Positions 28,712-37,433 of a stretch of DNA of 64,000 nt are shown piece after piece. Under the pieces are notes generated by a model, which saw only the letters and a program-made list of their open reading frames with translations, did not search any database and was not told the DNA's origin. This stretch comes from Leptospiraceae bacterium (GTDB lineage Bacteria; Spirochaetota; Leptospiria; Leptospirales; Leptonemataceae): contig JAOACE010000021.1 of assembly GCA_026418015.1 (NCBI GenBank), positions 167,298-231,297 of the forward strand, read 5' to 3'. Numbering within the stretch: position 1 is the first letter of the stretch; each line of letters starts with the position of its first letter. Position numbers and translations under genes: made by a program.

Positions 28712-31024
28712 ATGAAGAAGCTTTTCGAAGTAGTAGAAAAAGATAAGTTAGCAGGAGTCCACAAAAGAAGTGATGGTAGGCTATATTATATACAACGTAA
28801 AGTAGAGTTCGAAACAATCGATTTCGATCCTGCTTATATCTTTTCTGAACAATGGAGCATTTTTCAAAAACCCTTAGCACCTATCGATTGGAATCTTCCC
28901 ATAGATGAGCTCGATAGAATGCTTACAGAATTTTCTTTGGAATGTTCTTTTCGGTTTCATCATCTATGGTATAGATACATAGATGTAATGTTAGCTAGAA
29001 GTATTTCTATTAATGATAAAAACTTATATTTAAAAAAATTTATAAAACCTTCTATATTTTTGGATTTAGGTATACCAGAAAATATAGAGTGGACTAACGT
29101 TCCTAAATCAATCCACGAAAAAATATTAAAAGAATATCAAATATCAAAAAGATTTTCTTCTAGGTTTAGAATCTTTTATTTAACCCAATATTTAGAAGAC
29201 TTAACAGAAGATATAAATCTATACTTAAAACCTTACAATGAATTATGGCAAATAGAACATAAAAAGCTTGAGTTATATGAAAATATTAGACATTTTATAA
29301 AATATTTATATAATCAAAATTTTTTTGAATTCATTAAAACTAAACTAAATGAGTTCTTAATCCATCTTCTTCTTAACACTAAAATCAGATTAGAAAATAA
29401 CATAATAAGTAATATTTATTATAAAATTTCTCAGCAAAAACAAAATTATGATTTAAGCCATTTCGAAAGAAAAATTATCCTGGAATTTTTTTTAAAGAAT
29501 CAAATCATACAAGATAATCAGAAGTATTTATTTATTTTGAACGAATATACAATATTTCCTCAAGAACTAGAACGATATGTTCGAAAAGTTTTGTATTTAG
29601 AAAACCAAATCCATAAAGAAAAAATCCATCTTTTAAAATTATTTTTTAACAAAGTATCGAAAGAAAAACATTTTTTTTATAACTTACCAGAAGATATTTT
29701 TAACACAGAAAAAATCAATCAGCTACAAACTGAAAAAATTAATAATGTTTTTCAATTAACAGAATTTTTAAATTTAACACATAATTTTTACATAGATTAT
29801 TTTATAAATTTATTTAATCAAAATAAAATTATAACTCTAGAAGATTTTCCTAAATACTTTAAAGATAAAATTGATTTAAACAATCGGTTAAAACATGAAA
29901 TTTTAAATCTTATAAGGGAAATATCAGAAATCAATTATAAAATTATTCTTTTTTACAAAAAAAGCTTTAGCTTAACACCATCTAAATTTATTCCTAACCA
30001 AAAATATAATATTGATATAACACCACCAAGCCATTTAATCGCGGGTAATCCCTTCCACGAAAAGGATTTGTTAGATTTTTTTAAAAACCTTATTAAAGAA
30101 CGTCTAAAACCCATTAGAATGGCATCGAACGATTATTCTTTAATCCATTACGAAAAGCATGGTATTTTGACGTTAAACCCAGTGCTAAAATTATGGAAAA
30201 ATCAAACAAACTTACAAAAAGATTTACCCGAAATTACACAACTCGAAGTAAACACGCCTATTACAATCGAATGTTTATTAGAATTATTGCAACATGTAGA
30301 CAAAGATATTTTTAAAAGAGAAATTTTGCATGGAACTATCCTTAAAACCCTCAAAGGCACACAAAACTTAGAAAATATGACCATTCTTTTAATTCCAGGA
30401 TCATGTTATCCTTTAAAAGAAATTCCTTCGTCTCACTTCCCTCAATTAAAAAATAAAATTATCGGAGAAAAGAGGTTTATAAACGAAGTTGGTATTAAAG
30501 ATACCCACTATATTTTAACTGGAGCGTGGTATAGTAAAAAAAATCATACATTATATTATCCTATTGGTGGTGATAATGCAGAGCTATTAAAAAAAATTTA
30601 TTTAGGAATTCGCACAAATGTAATTCCAGCCTTCTATTTTGCAATAGGAAAGTTTGTTTTCGATTGTTTACCCGATTCTATTTTGTACTATAAAACAACA
30701 AAACTAACTTTTAGAGAAATTTTATTAAAAATTTTTAAGATTCAAAATTATTCCGAAAAAGAACTAAAAAAAATTCGCTTATTTTCTAAAGAAGAAATAA
30801 AATTTCAATTCGCTATATATTATTCCCTTTTGATAATGGAAAACCTAACAGGAGGATTGCACATTCAAAATAAAATTCCTGAGCTTTACAAATGGTTTTT
30901 AGAAAATTTAGGAATTAAAAGCATCTTTCTATTGGATAAAGAAATGCGAAAAGAAATCCGTCTAAAAGCTCAAAAAACCATTGAGAAATACAACGAAAAA
31001 TACTTAAAACTGATTTTAGCTTGA
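28712..31024 (+). CDS. Large hypothetical protein (770 aa), partner of the HD-GYP-like protein
   Basis: 770 residues, no signal peptide and no clear membrane helix. Very rich in Lys, Ile, Leu, Phe and Asn, mostly helical up to about residue 430. A more conserved-looking alpha/beta segment follows (about 455-700: FHEKDLLDFFKNLIKERLKPIRMASNDYS, the GTILKTLKGTQNLENMTILLIPG region, and YYPIGGDNAELLKKI). I recognise no family or catalytic motif. It starts 3 bases after the degenerate HD-GYP gene, so the two are surely co-transcribed. It is followed by the tRNA gene. Confidence 0.55.
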   Translation: MKKLFEVVEKDKLAGVHKRSDGRLYYIQRKVEFETIDFDPAYIFSEQWSIFQKPLAPIDWNLPIDELDRMLTEFSLECSFRFHHLWYRYIDVMLARSISINDKNLYLKKFIKPSIFLDLGIPENIEWTNVPKSIHEKILKEYQISKRFSSRFRIFYLTQYLEDLTEDINLYLKPYNELWQIEHKKLELYENIRHFIKYLYNQNFFEFIKTKLNEFLIHLLLNTKIRLENNIISNIYYKISQQKQNYDLSHFERKIILEFFLKNQIIQDNQKYLFILNEYTIFPQELERYVRKVLYLENQIHKEKIHLLKLFFNKVSKEKHFFYNLPEDIFNTEKINQLQTEKINNVFQLTEFLNLTHNFYIDYFINLFNQNKIITLEDFPKYFKDKIDLNNRLKHEILNLIREISEINYKIILFYKKSFSLTPSKFIPNQKYNIDITPPSHLIAGNPFHEKDLLDFFKNLIKERLKPIRMASNDYSLIHYEKHGILTLNPVLKLWKNQTNLQKDLPEITQLEVNTPITIECLLELLQHVDKDIFKREILHGTILKTLKGTQNLENMTILLIPGSCYPLKEIPSSHFPQLKNKIIGEKRFINEVGIKDTHYILTGAWYSKKNHTLYYPIGGDNAELLKKIYLGIRTNVIPAFYFAIGKFVFDCLPDSILYYKTTKLTFREILLKIFKIQNYSEKELKKIRLFSKEEIKFQFAIYYSLLIMENLTGGLHIQNKIPELYKWFLENLGIKSIFLLDKEMRKEIRLKAQKTIEKYNEKYLKLILA

Positions 31025-31061
31025 CGAGAGATTTTGTAAAATTTAATTTGCTTATTAGAAT

Positions 31062-31133
31062 CGGGCTGTAGCGCAGGGGTAGCGCACACGTCTGGGGGGC
31101 GTGCGGTCGCTGGTTCAAATCCAGTCAGCCCGA
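31062..31133 (+). tRNA. tRNA-Pro (anticodon GGG)
   Basis: 72 bases fold into a full cloverleaf. The acceptor CGGGCTG pairs with CAGCCCG with A73 as discriminator; the D stem is GCGC/GCGC; the anticodon stem CACGT/GCGTG carries loop CTGGGGG with anticodon GGG; the T stem GCTGG/CCAGT has loop TTCAAAT. The C1-G72 pair and A73 are typical of bacterial tRNA-Pro. CCA is not encoded (TGA follows). TTGACG at 31021-31026 could be its -35 box, though the -10 box is weak. The last 9 bases overlap the stop end of the antisense AAA+ gene. It is GC-rich against AT-rich surroundings. Confidence 0.95.
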
Positions 31134-32423
31134 TGAATTCCACAATTCGAATTCTAACTTTTTCTTGTGGATGATCTCTTGGTAGATTTCTTTTGGAGGT
31201 GGTACAATTTCTTTATTTTCTTTAATAATAATACGGGCCCATTTTCTTTCTGCCATTTCGCAAATATCTCTTATGTTTCTACCAGAAAATCCTTCACTAA
31301 TTTTTGCTAATTCCATCAATGCTTCTTCTTGTAGATGCTTGATGTATTTTTTAAAAATATTTAACCGTTCTTTAATATCTGGTAAAGGAAATCGAATAAT
31401 AACATCAAAACGAGACAATAATGCATGATCCAAGTCCTTTGCTCTGTTAGTAGCTCCAATTGTCAAAACATTGTTTTTATTTTCGAATCCATCTATTTTT
31501 CGTAATAAAACAGAAAGTACTCTTCGCGTTGCTTCTACTATGCCTTGTTCTCTGGAAACTGCTAATGAATCAATTTCGTCTAAAAATAAGATGACTCGGG
31601 GAAATTTTTCTGCATAATTAAAGATTTCTGATAAATTTTTTGCGGATTCTCCATAATACTTACTCAAAATATTTTCTATGGGAATATAAACCATTGGGAT
31701 TTTTGATTCCGATGCAATGATTCGAGCCATGGAAGTTTTTCCTACTCCAGGTGGTCCCTCAAATAAAATCGCAGACGGATAATTGTGAATTTTTTTCCCT
31801 CTTGCTAATTCACTCACTTTTTCGAAAACGCCTGGATGTAATAAAGGTAGAATTACCGTTTCTTGGATTTCGGTTTTTATATCGGTGTATCCACCTAACG
31901 AATCCCAATCCTCTTCGATAATATTAAAATATTTCTCGTCCTCTTTGTTTTTTATATAAGTGGGATGACAATAAATTTTTGTTCCGAGTTGGACCAATCG
32001 TTCGTAGAAATTGATTTTTTGTTTTTTAGAAAAAAAATATTTGATGATTTCTATAATCGATTGAACCTCTTCCTGTAACAAATTGCCTCCTTTGGAAATT
32101 TCTACGCGATTTACACCTATCGAAATAAATTTATATTTAATACCACTCAAAAAATTTTTTGTATCGTATAGGTTTGGTCCCAAAGATTGAAATATTACAT
32201 AATTGGGGTCATAAGTGTGAACTCGTATATTCTCAATGTATTGTTTTATAATACCTAAGGAATCGTAGATTTGTTCTTTTGTTAATGCATCTGGAAAAAA
32301 GTAGGTTTTAAACTCTCCTTTTTCGAAGCTTACAACAGGTAATTCAATCGTCCCTTCTAAATCTAATTTTTCTATTTCTTGTTCGATTTGCTTTTTTGCA
32401 CTTTGAAAATCCAATTCTACCAT
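31125..32423 (-). CDS. AAA+ ATPase, proteasome-activating/CDC48-like subfamily
   Basis: 432 residues. An N-terminal region of about 170 residues has no recognised domain. One AAA+ module follows with Walker A GPPGVGKT (223-230), the pore-loop-like YYGES (256-260), Walker B ILFLDEIDS (278-286) and a second region of homology (ATRRVLSVLLRKIDG, GATNRAKDLDHALLSRFD with the arginine finger). The DWDSLGGYTDIK segment before it is typical of classical AAA unfoldases and remodelers. Probably a hexameric protein remodeler with unknown substrate. Its last two codons and stop are antisense to the tRNA-Pro 3' end. Confidence 0.78.
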   Translation of the reverse strand: MVELDFQSAKKQIEQEIEKLDLEGTIELPVVSFEKGEFKTYFFPDALTKEQIYDSLGIIKQYIENIRVHTYDPNYVIFQSLGPNLYDTKNFLSGIKYKFISIGVNRVEISKGGNLLQEEVQSIIEIIKYFFSKKQKINFYERLVQLGTKIYCHPTYIKNKEDEKYFNIIEEDWDSLGGYTDIKTEIQETVILPLLHPGVFEKVSELARGKKIHNYPSAILFEGPPGVGKTSMARIIASESKIPMVYIPIENILSKYYGESAKNLSEIFNYAEKFPRVILFLDEIDSLAVSREQGIVEATRRVLSVLLRKIDGFENKNNVLTIGATNRAKDLDHALLSRFDVIIRFPLPDIKERLNIFKKYIKHLQEEALMELAKISEGFSGRNIRDICEMAERKWARIIIKENKEIVPPPKEIYQEIIHKKKLEFELWNSSG

Positions 32424-32519
32424 AAAGACTTTTCTATTATTTTTATTGTATAGATAGGATCAAGTGAAATATAGAATAAACATTTGACGAATTATAACAA
32501 TAAAAATTTTTGAATTATT

Positions 32520-33059
32520 GTGCCCAAACGTTGGAAACCGCCATTCGAAAAAGATAAACCAGCACGATTGTATACTATATGTGCTTATGATTCAGAAAAT
32601 GTATCTCTAATCGAAAAAATAAAAAAAAATTTAGAATCATTTTTTGGTAAAATTGATTTCGAAATAAACTTTAATTCTCTTTTACCTGTTCCTTCTATTT
32701 ATGCAGCAAATAAAGAGTTCGAAGTTTATCATTTGATTAGTTATGAACGCCCCATAGGACGAGAAGAAATAGTAGATATTAAAAGAAAAACTTTAAGCAT
32801 AGAAATTAAATACCAAAAAGATGGTTTCCCTTCGATAGAAATTGATTCAGGTTATGTTACAGAAAATCAGGTGATTCGTAGTTCTCTTTACGAAGAAAAT
32901 CATAAAATATATCTTTATAAAAATATTTTTTTGGAAACCTTATATTTTTTCGACAAAGGAACTTATAAACCATTTATTCATACACCAAAGTTTTTTCGAA
33001 GCCCCGATATCATTACAACATTTAACGATTTGCGATTAATCTATGTTAGCAGTTCTTAG
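32520..33059 (+). CDS. DUF4416 family protein
   Basis: 179 residues from GTG 32520. The pattern LYTICAYDSENVSLIEKIKKNL, a middle YHLISYERPIGREEIVDIKRKTLSIE, the IEIDSGYVTENQVIRSS segment and HKIYLYKNIFLETLYFFDKG fit DUF4416, a short family of unknown function common in spirochaetes and deltaproteobacteria. There is no signal peptide. The 3' end overlaps the next lipoprotein gene by 17 bases. No function can be given. Confidence 0.65.
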   Translation: MPKRWKPPFEKDKPARLYTICAYDSENVSLIEKIKKNLESFFGKIDFEINFNSLLPVPSIYAANKEFEVYHLISYERPIGREEIVDIKRKTLSIEIKYQKDGFPSIEIDSGYVTENQVIRSSLYEENHKIYLYKNIFLETLYFFDKGTYKPFIHTPKFFRSPDIITTFNDLRLIYVSSS

Positions 33060-33543
33060 AATTAGTATTCTGTTTTTATTGTTGTTTTTTATGAATTGTT
33101 CCTTTCAAACTATATCTATGTGTGATGACTTAGATTCTAAAACACGGGAATGTAAAAACTTTCCAGAAGCAATTGAGCTTAAAACAGATTTTGAACAAAA
33201 ACTAAAAGATTTTTGCTATGATTTGTATTTTCATAAAAAAATTACAGTTGGTTTAATTGTAAACTCAACTCAACCTAAAGCTTCCTACAATTGTATTTAT
33301 AGAATAAACCAAGGACCAGAATTTTTACTAGAAGGAAGTCGTAATTATGAAGATCATTTCTGGTGTTTTGATTATTTAGGCTCGATGATTTTAAATTATT
33401 ATAAAATTCAAAACCAGGAAAATCTACCCATAAAAGAACTTGATCCAAAAAAAATTTTGTTAGAGTTAGACTTAACATTATTAGAAAATAACCAAACAAA
33501 AAAAAACGTTAAAAGAAGGGTTTATATTCAAAATCTTAATTGA
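33043..33543 (+). CDS. Predicted lipoprotein of unknown function
   Basis: 166 residues. A long Leu/Phe-rich signal ends in FFMNC (Cys19). The mature protein has five further Cys residues (CDD, CKN, CYD, CIY, CFD), which could form disulfides. There are no recognised domains. The start overlaps the DUF4416 gene by 17 bases, so translation is probably coupled. Confidence 0.55.
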   Translation: MLAVLRISILFLLLFFMNCSFQTISMCDDLDSKTRECKNFPEAIELKTDFEQKLKDFCYDLYFHKKITVGLIVNSTQPKASYNCIYRINQGPEFLLEGSRNYEDHFWCFDYLGSMILNYYKIQNQENLPIKELDPKKILLELDLTLLENNQTKKNVKRRVYIQNLN

Positions 33544-33568
33544 AAAATAACAAGTATAGAATTATCTT
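33540..33568 (+). promoter_or_regulatory. Possible promoter of the bifunctional-nuclease gene
   Basis: TTGAAA (33540-33545), a 17-base spacer and TATCTT (33563-33568). The predicted start of transcription falls at about 33575-33576, the A of the ATG. No Shine-Dalgarno sequence is seen. Confidence 0.4.
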
Positions 33569-33575
33569 GTAATAT

Positions 33576-34166
33576 ATGAATAAGGATGATGAATTATTCG
33601 AAGTAAAAATATCTGATATTTCTGTTACTACCGTTGGATTTGCATTGATATTTAAACCGATACATTTTACTACCAAAGAAGCAGTACCTATTTTTATTGG
33701 TCCATTAGAAGCATATTCTATTTCGAATGAACTCCAAGGGATTAAAAACCCTAGACCCAATACACATGATTTAATGGTTCATACATTAAACCAATTAGGT
33801 GCAAAAATTTTAAGAGTAATTATTAACGACCTTGTGGGAAATATTTTTTATGCAACCATCGTTCTACAATACGAAGATCGAATTTTAGAAATTGATGCAA
33901 GACCATCAGATTCCGTAGCATTAGCGATTCGAGTGGGATGTCCCATTTTTATGGCAAAAAAGGTTTTTCGAGAAAGTGCAGTAATACTATCGAACGAAGA
34001 AGAAGAGATTGTTACTCCGGTAGAAGAAACAGAAAATCCATTAAAACAAAAATCACGATTGGAAATATTGCAAGAACAACTACAAAAAGCTATCGAAGAA
34101 GAAAATTACGAAGAAGCCGCGAGGTTGCGCGACGAAATCAAACAACTAAAACAAAGAGATAACTAA
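33576..34166 (+). CDS. Bifunctional nuclease (BFN/DUF151) domain protein with C-terminal UVR motif
   Basis: 196 residues. The BFN domain covers about residues 8-135 (FKPIHFTTKEAVPIFIGPLEAYSI, THDLMVHTLNQLGAKILRVIINDL, EIDARPSDSVALAIRVGCPIF), the family signature being the ARPSDSVALA segment. A UvrB/UvrC (UVR) motif follows at the C-terminus (EILQEQLQKAIEEENYEEAA, about 159-190), a module for protein contact. This two-part arrangement is common. Nuclease activity has been described for plant members; the bacterial role is uncertain. Confidence 0.85.
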   Translation: MNKDDELFEVKISDISVTTVGFALIFKPIHFTTKEAVPIFIGPLEAYSISNELQGIKNPRPNTHDLMVHTLNQLGAKILRVIINDLVGNIFYATIVLQYEDRILEIDARPSDSVALAIRVGCPIFMAKKVFRESAVILSNEEEEIVTPVEETENPLKQKSRLEILQEQLQKAIEEENYEEAARLRDEIKQLKQRDN

Positions 34167-34171
34167 AATTT

Positions 34172-35248
34172 ATGAATAAGCACATTATCTCTGATAATTC
34201 TACCAATCAAATTCTTATTGAAGATATTAGTCCCTATGGAAATCTAGTAGCTTATGTAGAATCCGATAAGAGAACATGTTATTTTTATCTTATGCCAATA
34301 GACAATGGTGAAAAAATCAACTTTAAACCATCTGCCTTATGGTTAAGAAATTTAGTTCCAGCACCAGAAGAATTTAAACTAGAAGTAGCTCCTTTAATGC
34401 CTAAAAAGAATACCAAACATCCTAATGGAATAGAAGAATACGAACCAAAAGAATTAGATATTGTTTGGTTTTCGGATGGATGTGGTGCAACTCTATACTA
34501 TCAAGGAACAATAGAAGCAATTATACCACCATGGTCTTCTTTTGATAACATTGCTGGATACTCAAGAGAAGCAATAGGTTTCGATACCCCCTTTCTTCCC
34601 CTTCCAGAAACGAATTCTGCCTTTTATTTGCGAATCAACGAAAATTTGGAGTATTGGAATCAACTTACACAAAACTCAGAATTAAGGTTCGATAATTATA
34701 AAAATAATTTATTAAATAAATATATAAATATTTTTGATAATACACCACCAACCGAAATATACACAATAAAAAATGATTTTCTTCCAAAAGCAGAAATCAT
34801 TGAATTTTTTTATAAAAATTATTATATATATATTACTGTGGGACTTTCCCGACATCCACTACCCAAAGTAGAATTTTTCTATAAAACTAAGGAATCTATC
34901 GAGGGAAATCGTGTAATCGAGTTGTTTTTAATTCATCCAAACAAGATATCTGGAAAACTTTTGAATGTACTCGGTTCATTTGCAACCTATCCCTGGAGAA
35001 CCTTAAACTTTATAGATTACCATCATTCTTTTGAATATATCTACGATGATTTATACGACGGTTTTTTTACCTTGCCGTTAGAACAATTAACCGAAAAATT
35101 TATGTTAAATGATATTTATAAAAAATTTATAGAATTATTTCCTAACATAAAATTTATCGGTCTACTACCTGCAACCCAGGAAGATTTCTTAGTATCCAGG
35201 GGAAAAGGGATCGATTTTGCCATAAAAAAAAGGTTGACGAAAGTTTAA
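34172..35248 (+). CDS. Suppressor-of-fused (SUFU)-like domain protein (tentative)
   Basis: 358 residues, cytoplasmic, no signal. The N-terminal half (to about 190) is unique, with PPWSSFDNIAGYSREAIGFD and two runs of prolines. The C-terminal half resembles bacterial SUFU domains: a YYIYITVGLSRHPLPKVEFFY core, a central IELFLIHPNK strand and a closing IKFIGLLPATQEDFLVSRGK with a terminal helix. Bacterial SUFU proteins are often immunity or accessory proteins, but no toxin is adjacent. It starts 5 bases after the BFN gene. Confidence 0.48.
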   Translation: MNKHIISDNSTNQILIEDISPYGNLVAYVESDKRTCYFYLMPIDNGEKINFKPSALWLRNLVPAPEEFKLEVAPLMPKKNTKHPNGIEEYEPKELDIVWFSDGCGATLYYQGTIEAIIPPWSSFDNIAGYSREAIGFDTPFLPLPETNSAFYLRINENLEYWNQLTQNSELRFDNYKNNLLNKYINIFDNTPPTEIYTIKNDFLPKAEIIEFFYKNYYIYITVGLSRHPLPKVEFFYKTKESIEGNRVIELFLIHPNKISGKLLNVLGSFATYPWRTLNFIDYHHSFEYIYDDLYDGFFTLPLEQLTEKFMLNDIYKKFIELFPNIKFIGLLPATQEDFLVSRGKGIDFAIKKRLTKV

Positions 35249-35271
35249 ATTCAAATTATTTTTAGAATAAA

Positions 35272-37389
35272 ATGAAGATTCAATTTTTTTACAGAAATAA
35301 AGCAATTTTAGTTTTAATATTATTTTTAAGTTGTTTTAAAAACCTAAATATAAGCGAAGACGAAATCAAACTTTTTCAATATTTTTTACTAACCTATCCA
35401 GATTTGATTGTTCAAAAACAATCAGAAAAAATAAACGAAGGTCAAGTGATTAAATTTTTCGTAAAATTAAAAAGCGAACCTAATAGTAAAGTTTCTGTTC
35501 CCATTAGTACCAATTCCAACCTAATTCAACTGAATCTCTCTCAAATGACGTTTGATAGCAATAATTGGGATTCATTCCAAGAATTACAGATTTTTGCTCC
35601 CGAAGATGATTTTTACGAAGATAATCAAAATATCCCAATCCAATTTGGACCATATTCCAGCGCAGATGTACTCTACAATGGGAAAGGTTTCACCACACCG
35701 ATTTTTTATATCAATAACGAAACAAAAGGCATTAATTTTAGCATTACCAATCCCACAGAAGGTGGACCCAATGGCAATTTAGTTTTAAGTCTTCAATCCA
35801 AACCCAAAGGAAATGTTACAATCAACATAAACAATCCTTCTCCTGCAGATTTAAGTTTTTCTAGTAGTATGATTACCTTTACGCCAGCAAATTGGAATAC
35901 ACCACAATCTGTTACAATCACTGCAATTGACGATACATTACTAGAATACACAGAAACCTTTGATATTGTTTTAACTTTAACCAGTAGCGATCCGAACTAT
36001 AATAATTTATCTTATACGATTCCTGTTTACATCGATGACAACGATGTTCCAGGGTTTAAATTAAATGTATCTTGGTTTAACATACAAGAAGGAAATACAT
36101 CGAACGTAAATATTCGATTAAAAACTGCGCCAACAAATAACGTAAATGTAAGTATTACTGCTTCTCCTGCATCTTTATGTACGATTTCTTCGGGTAGTTC
36201 CTTAACCTTTACCACAGCAAATTATAATGTAGATCAAACTTTTACGATTTCTGCTAAGTCATTAGATTATATAGACGATATTACTGAATCTCCTACGAAT
36301 TGTACCATCACAATTACTGGTTCTTCCACAGATCCACTTTACAATGGTCTAAGCCAAACTCTTAAAGGAAGAATCTATGATTATTACGATGCAGGCATAA
36401 TTCTAAACAATGGTGGAAGTATAGCATTAGGTACATTGTTAGAAAGTGGAACAACTGCTAGCTTTACCATAAGACTAAATAGTGAACCAACCAATAATGT
36501 AACCGTATGCTTTAAAAGTAATAACTATTGCGAAGCTGGGGTTGAATTTACGGGATTAAACACACCCGATGGAACCTGTACACCCATTGCAGGAGTAAAT
36601 ACACCTTATTTTGTTTTTAATTCTACAAATTGGTCTACGAATCAAACTATTACAATTAAAGGAAGACATGATTGGGATTATCGAAGTGGAGGTTTACCAA
36701 CAGAAAATGGAACTCCTTGCAACCCTCCTTATCCCGATGGTACAAAATCTTTTTTAATTCAAATATACACTTATTGTCCAAGCTGTAATGTGAACGAACA
36801 ACCTTATTATCATACCAACACAAGTCCTTATTCCCAAACACCTTCGGGTAATGTACAAGACGATTTAGATTTTTATACCTTTGTGACAAGCCCTCATAAC
36901 GGAGATTTTTGGAACGACGGTACTTTAACAGGTGCTAACGCTATTGCAAAAGCAGATAATTTTTGTAGCCTACAAAACCCAGGTTTACCGGGAACCTTTA
37001 AAGCATTATTAGTAGACGGTACAAATCGTAGTGCATGTGGAAATGGTTCAGACTTCGCATCATGTGGTGGTAAAAAAGATTGGGTTTTAAAACCAAACAA
37101 ATACTATTTTAGAAACGTAGACGATAAACTACTCTTTAAAACCGATAGCAATAGTTTTTTTATATTTCTTGATCCAGATGCTTTTGGCATACCAAGTGTA
37201 GTATGGACTGGAATTGGTACTTTAAATTGGGCGGACTCTTTAAACAATTGTTCAGGTTGGTCTTCTTCTTCGCCATTACCAAAAGGAACAAGAGGAAATG
37301 CAAATGTGAATAATTATTCAGCAATTTGTAATACTCTTCTTGGTGATACATGTGATATTTCAAACAGTATTTTATGTATTCAACAATAA
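35272..37389 (+). CDS. DUF1554 lipoprotein with repeated beta-sandwich domains
   Basis: 705 residues. The signal ends in LFLSC (Cys20). Four tandem Calx-beta-like or related beta-sandwich repeats can be seen, each with a Pro/Asn-rich strand, TFTPANW-type and QSVTITA-type motifs (near residues 55-120, 160-230, 245-330 and 350-470). The last ~180 residues form a Cys-rich DUF1554 domain (FVTSPHNGDFW, ADNFCSLQNPG, KALLVDG, W.G..TLNWADSLNNCSGW), known mostly from Leptospira surface lipoproteins. Probably surface exposed; adhesion is a guess. Confidence 0.72.
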   Translation: MKIQFFYRNKAILVLILFLSCFKNLNISEDEIKLFQYFLLTYPDLIVQKQSEKINEGQVIKFFVKLKSEPNSKVSVPISTNSNLIQLNLSQMTFDSNNWDSFQELQIFAPEDDFYEDNQNIPIQFGPYSSADVLYNGKGFTTPIFYINNETKGINFSITNPTEGGPNGNLVLSLQSKPKGNVTININNPSPADLSFSSSMITFTPANWNTPQSVTITAIDDTLLEYTETFDIVLTLTSSDPNYNNLSYTIPVYIDDNDVPGFKLNVSWFNIQEGNTSNVNIRLKTAPTNNVNVSITASPASLCTISSGSSLTFTTANYNVDQTFTISAKSLDYIDDITESPTNCTITITGSSTDPLYNGLSQTLKGRIYDYYDAGIILNNGGSIALGTLLESGTTASFTIRLNSEPTNNVTVCFKSNNYCEAGVEFTGLNTPDGTCTPIAGVNTPYFVFNSTNWSTNQTITIKGRHDWDYRSGGLPTENGTPCNPPYPDGTKSFLIQIYTYCPSCNVNEQPYYHTNTSPYSQTPSGNVQDDLDFYTFVTSPHNGDFWNDGTLTGANAIAKADNFCSLQNPGLPGTFKALLVDGTNRSACGNGSDFASCGGKKDWVLKPNKYYFRNVDDKLLFKTDSNSFFIFLDPDAFGIPSVVWTGIGTLNWADSLNNCSGWSSSSPLPKGTRGNANVNNYSAICNTLLGDTCDISNSILCIQQ

Positions 37390-37433
37390 TATAAAATTCT
37401 TTACTATAAAAATACAAATAAAATTTCGTTTCT

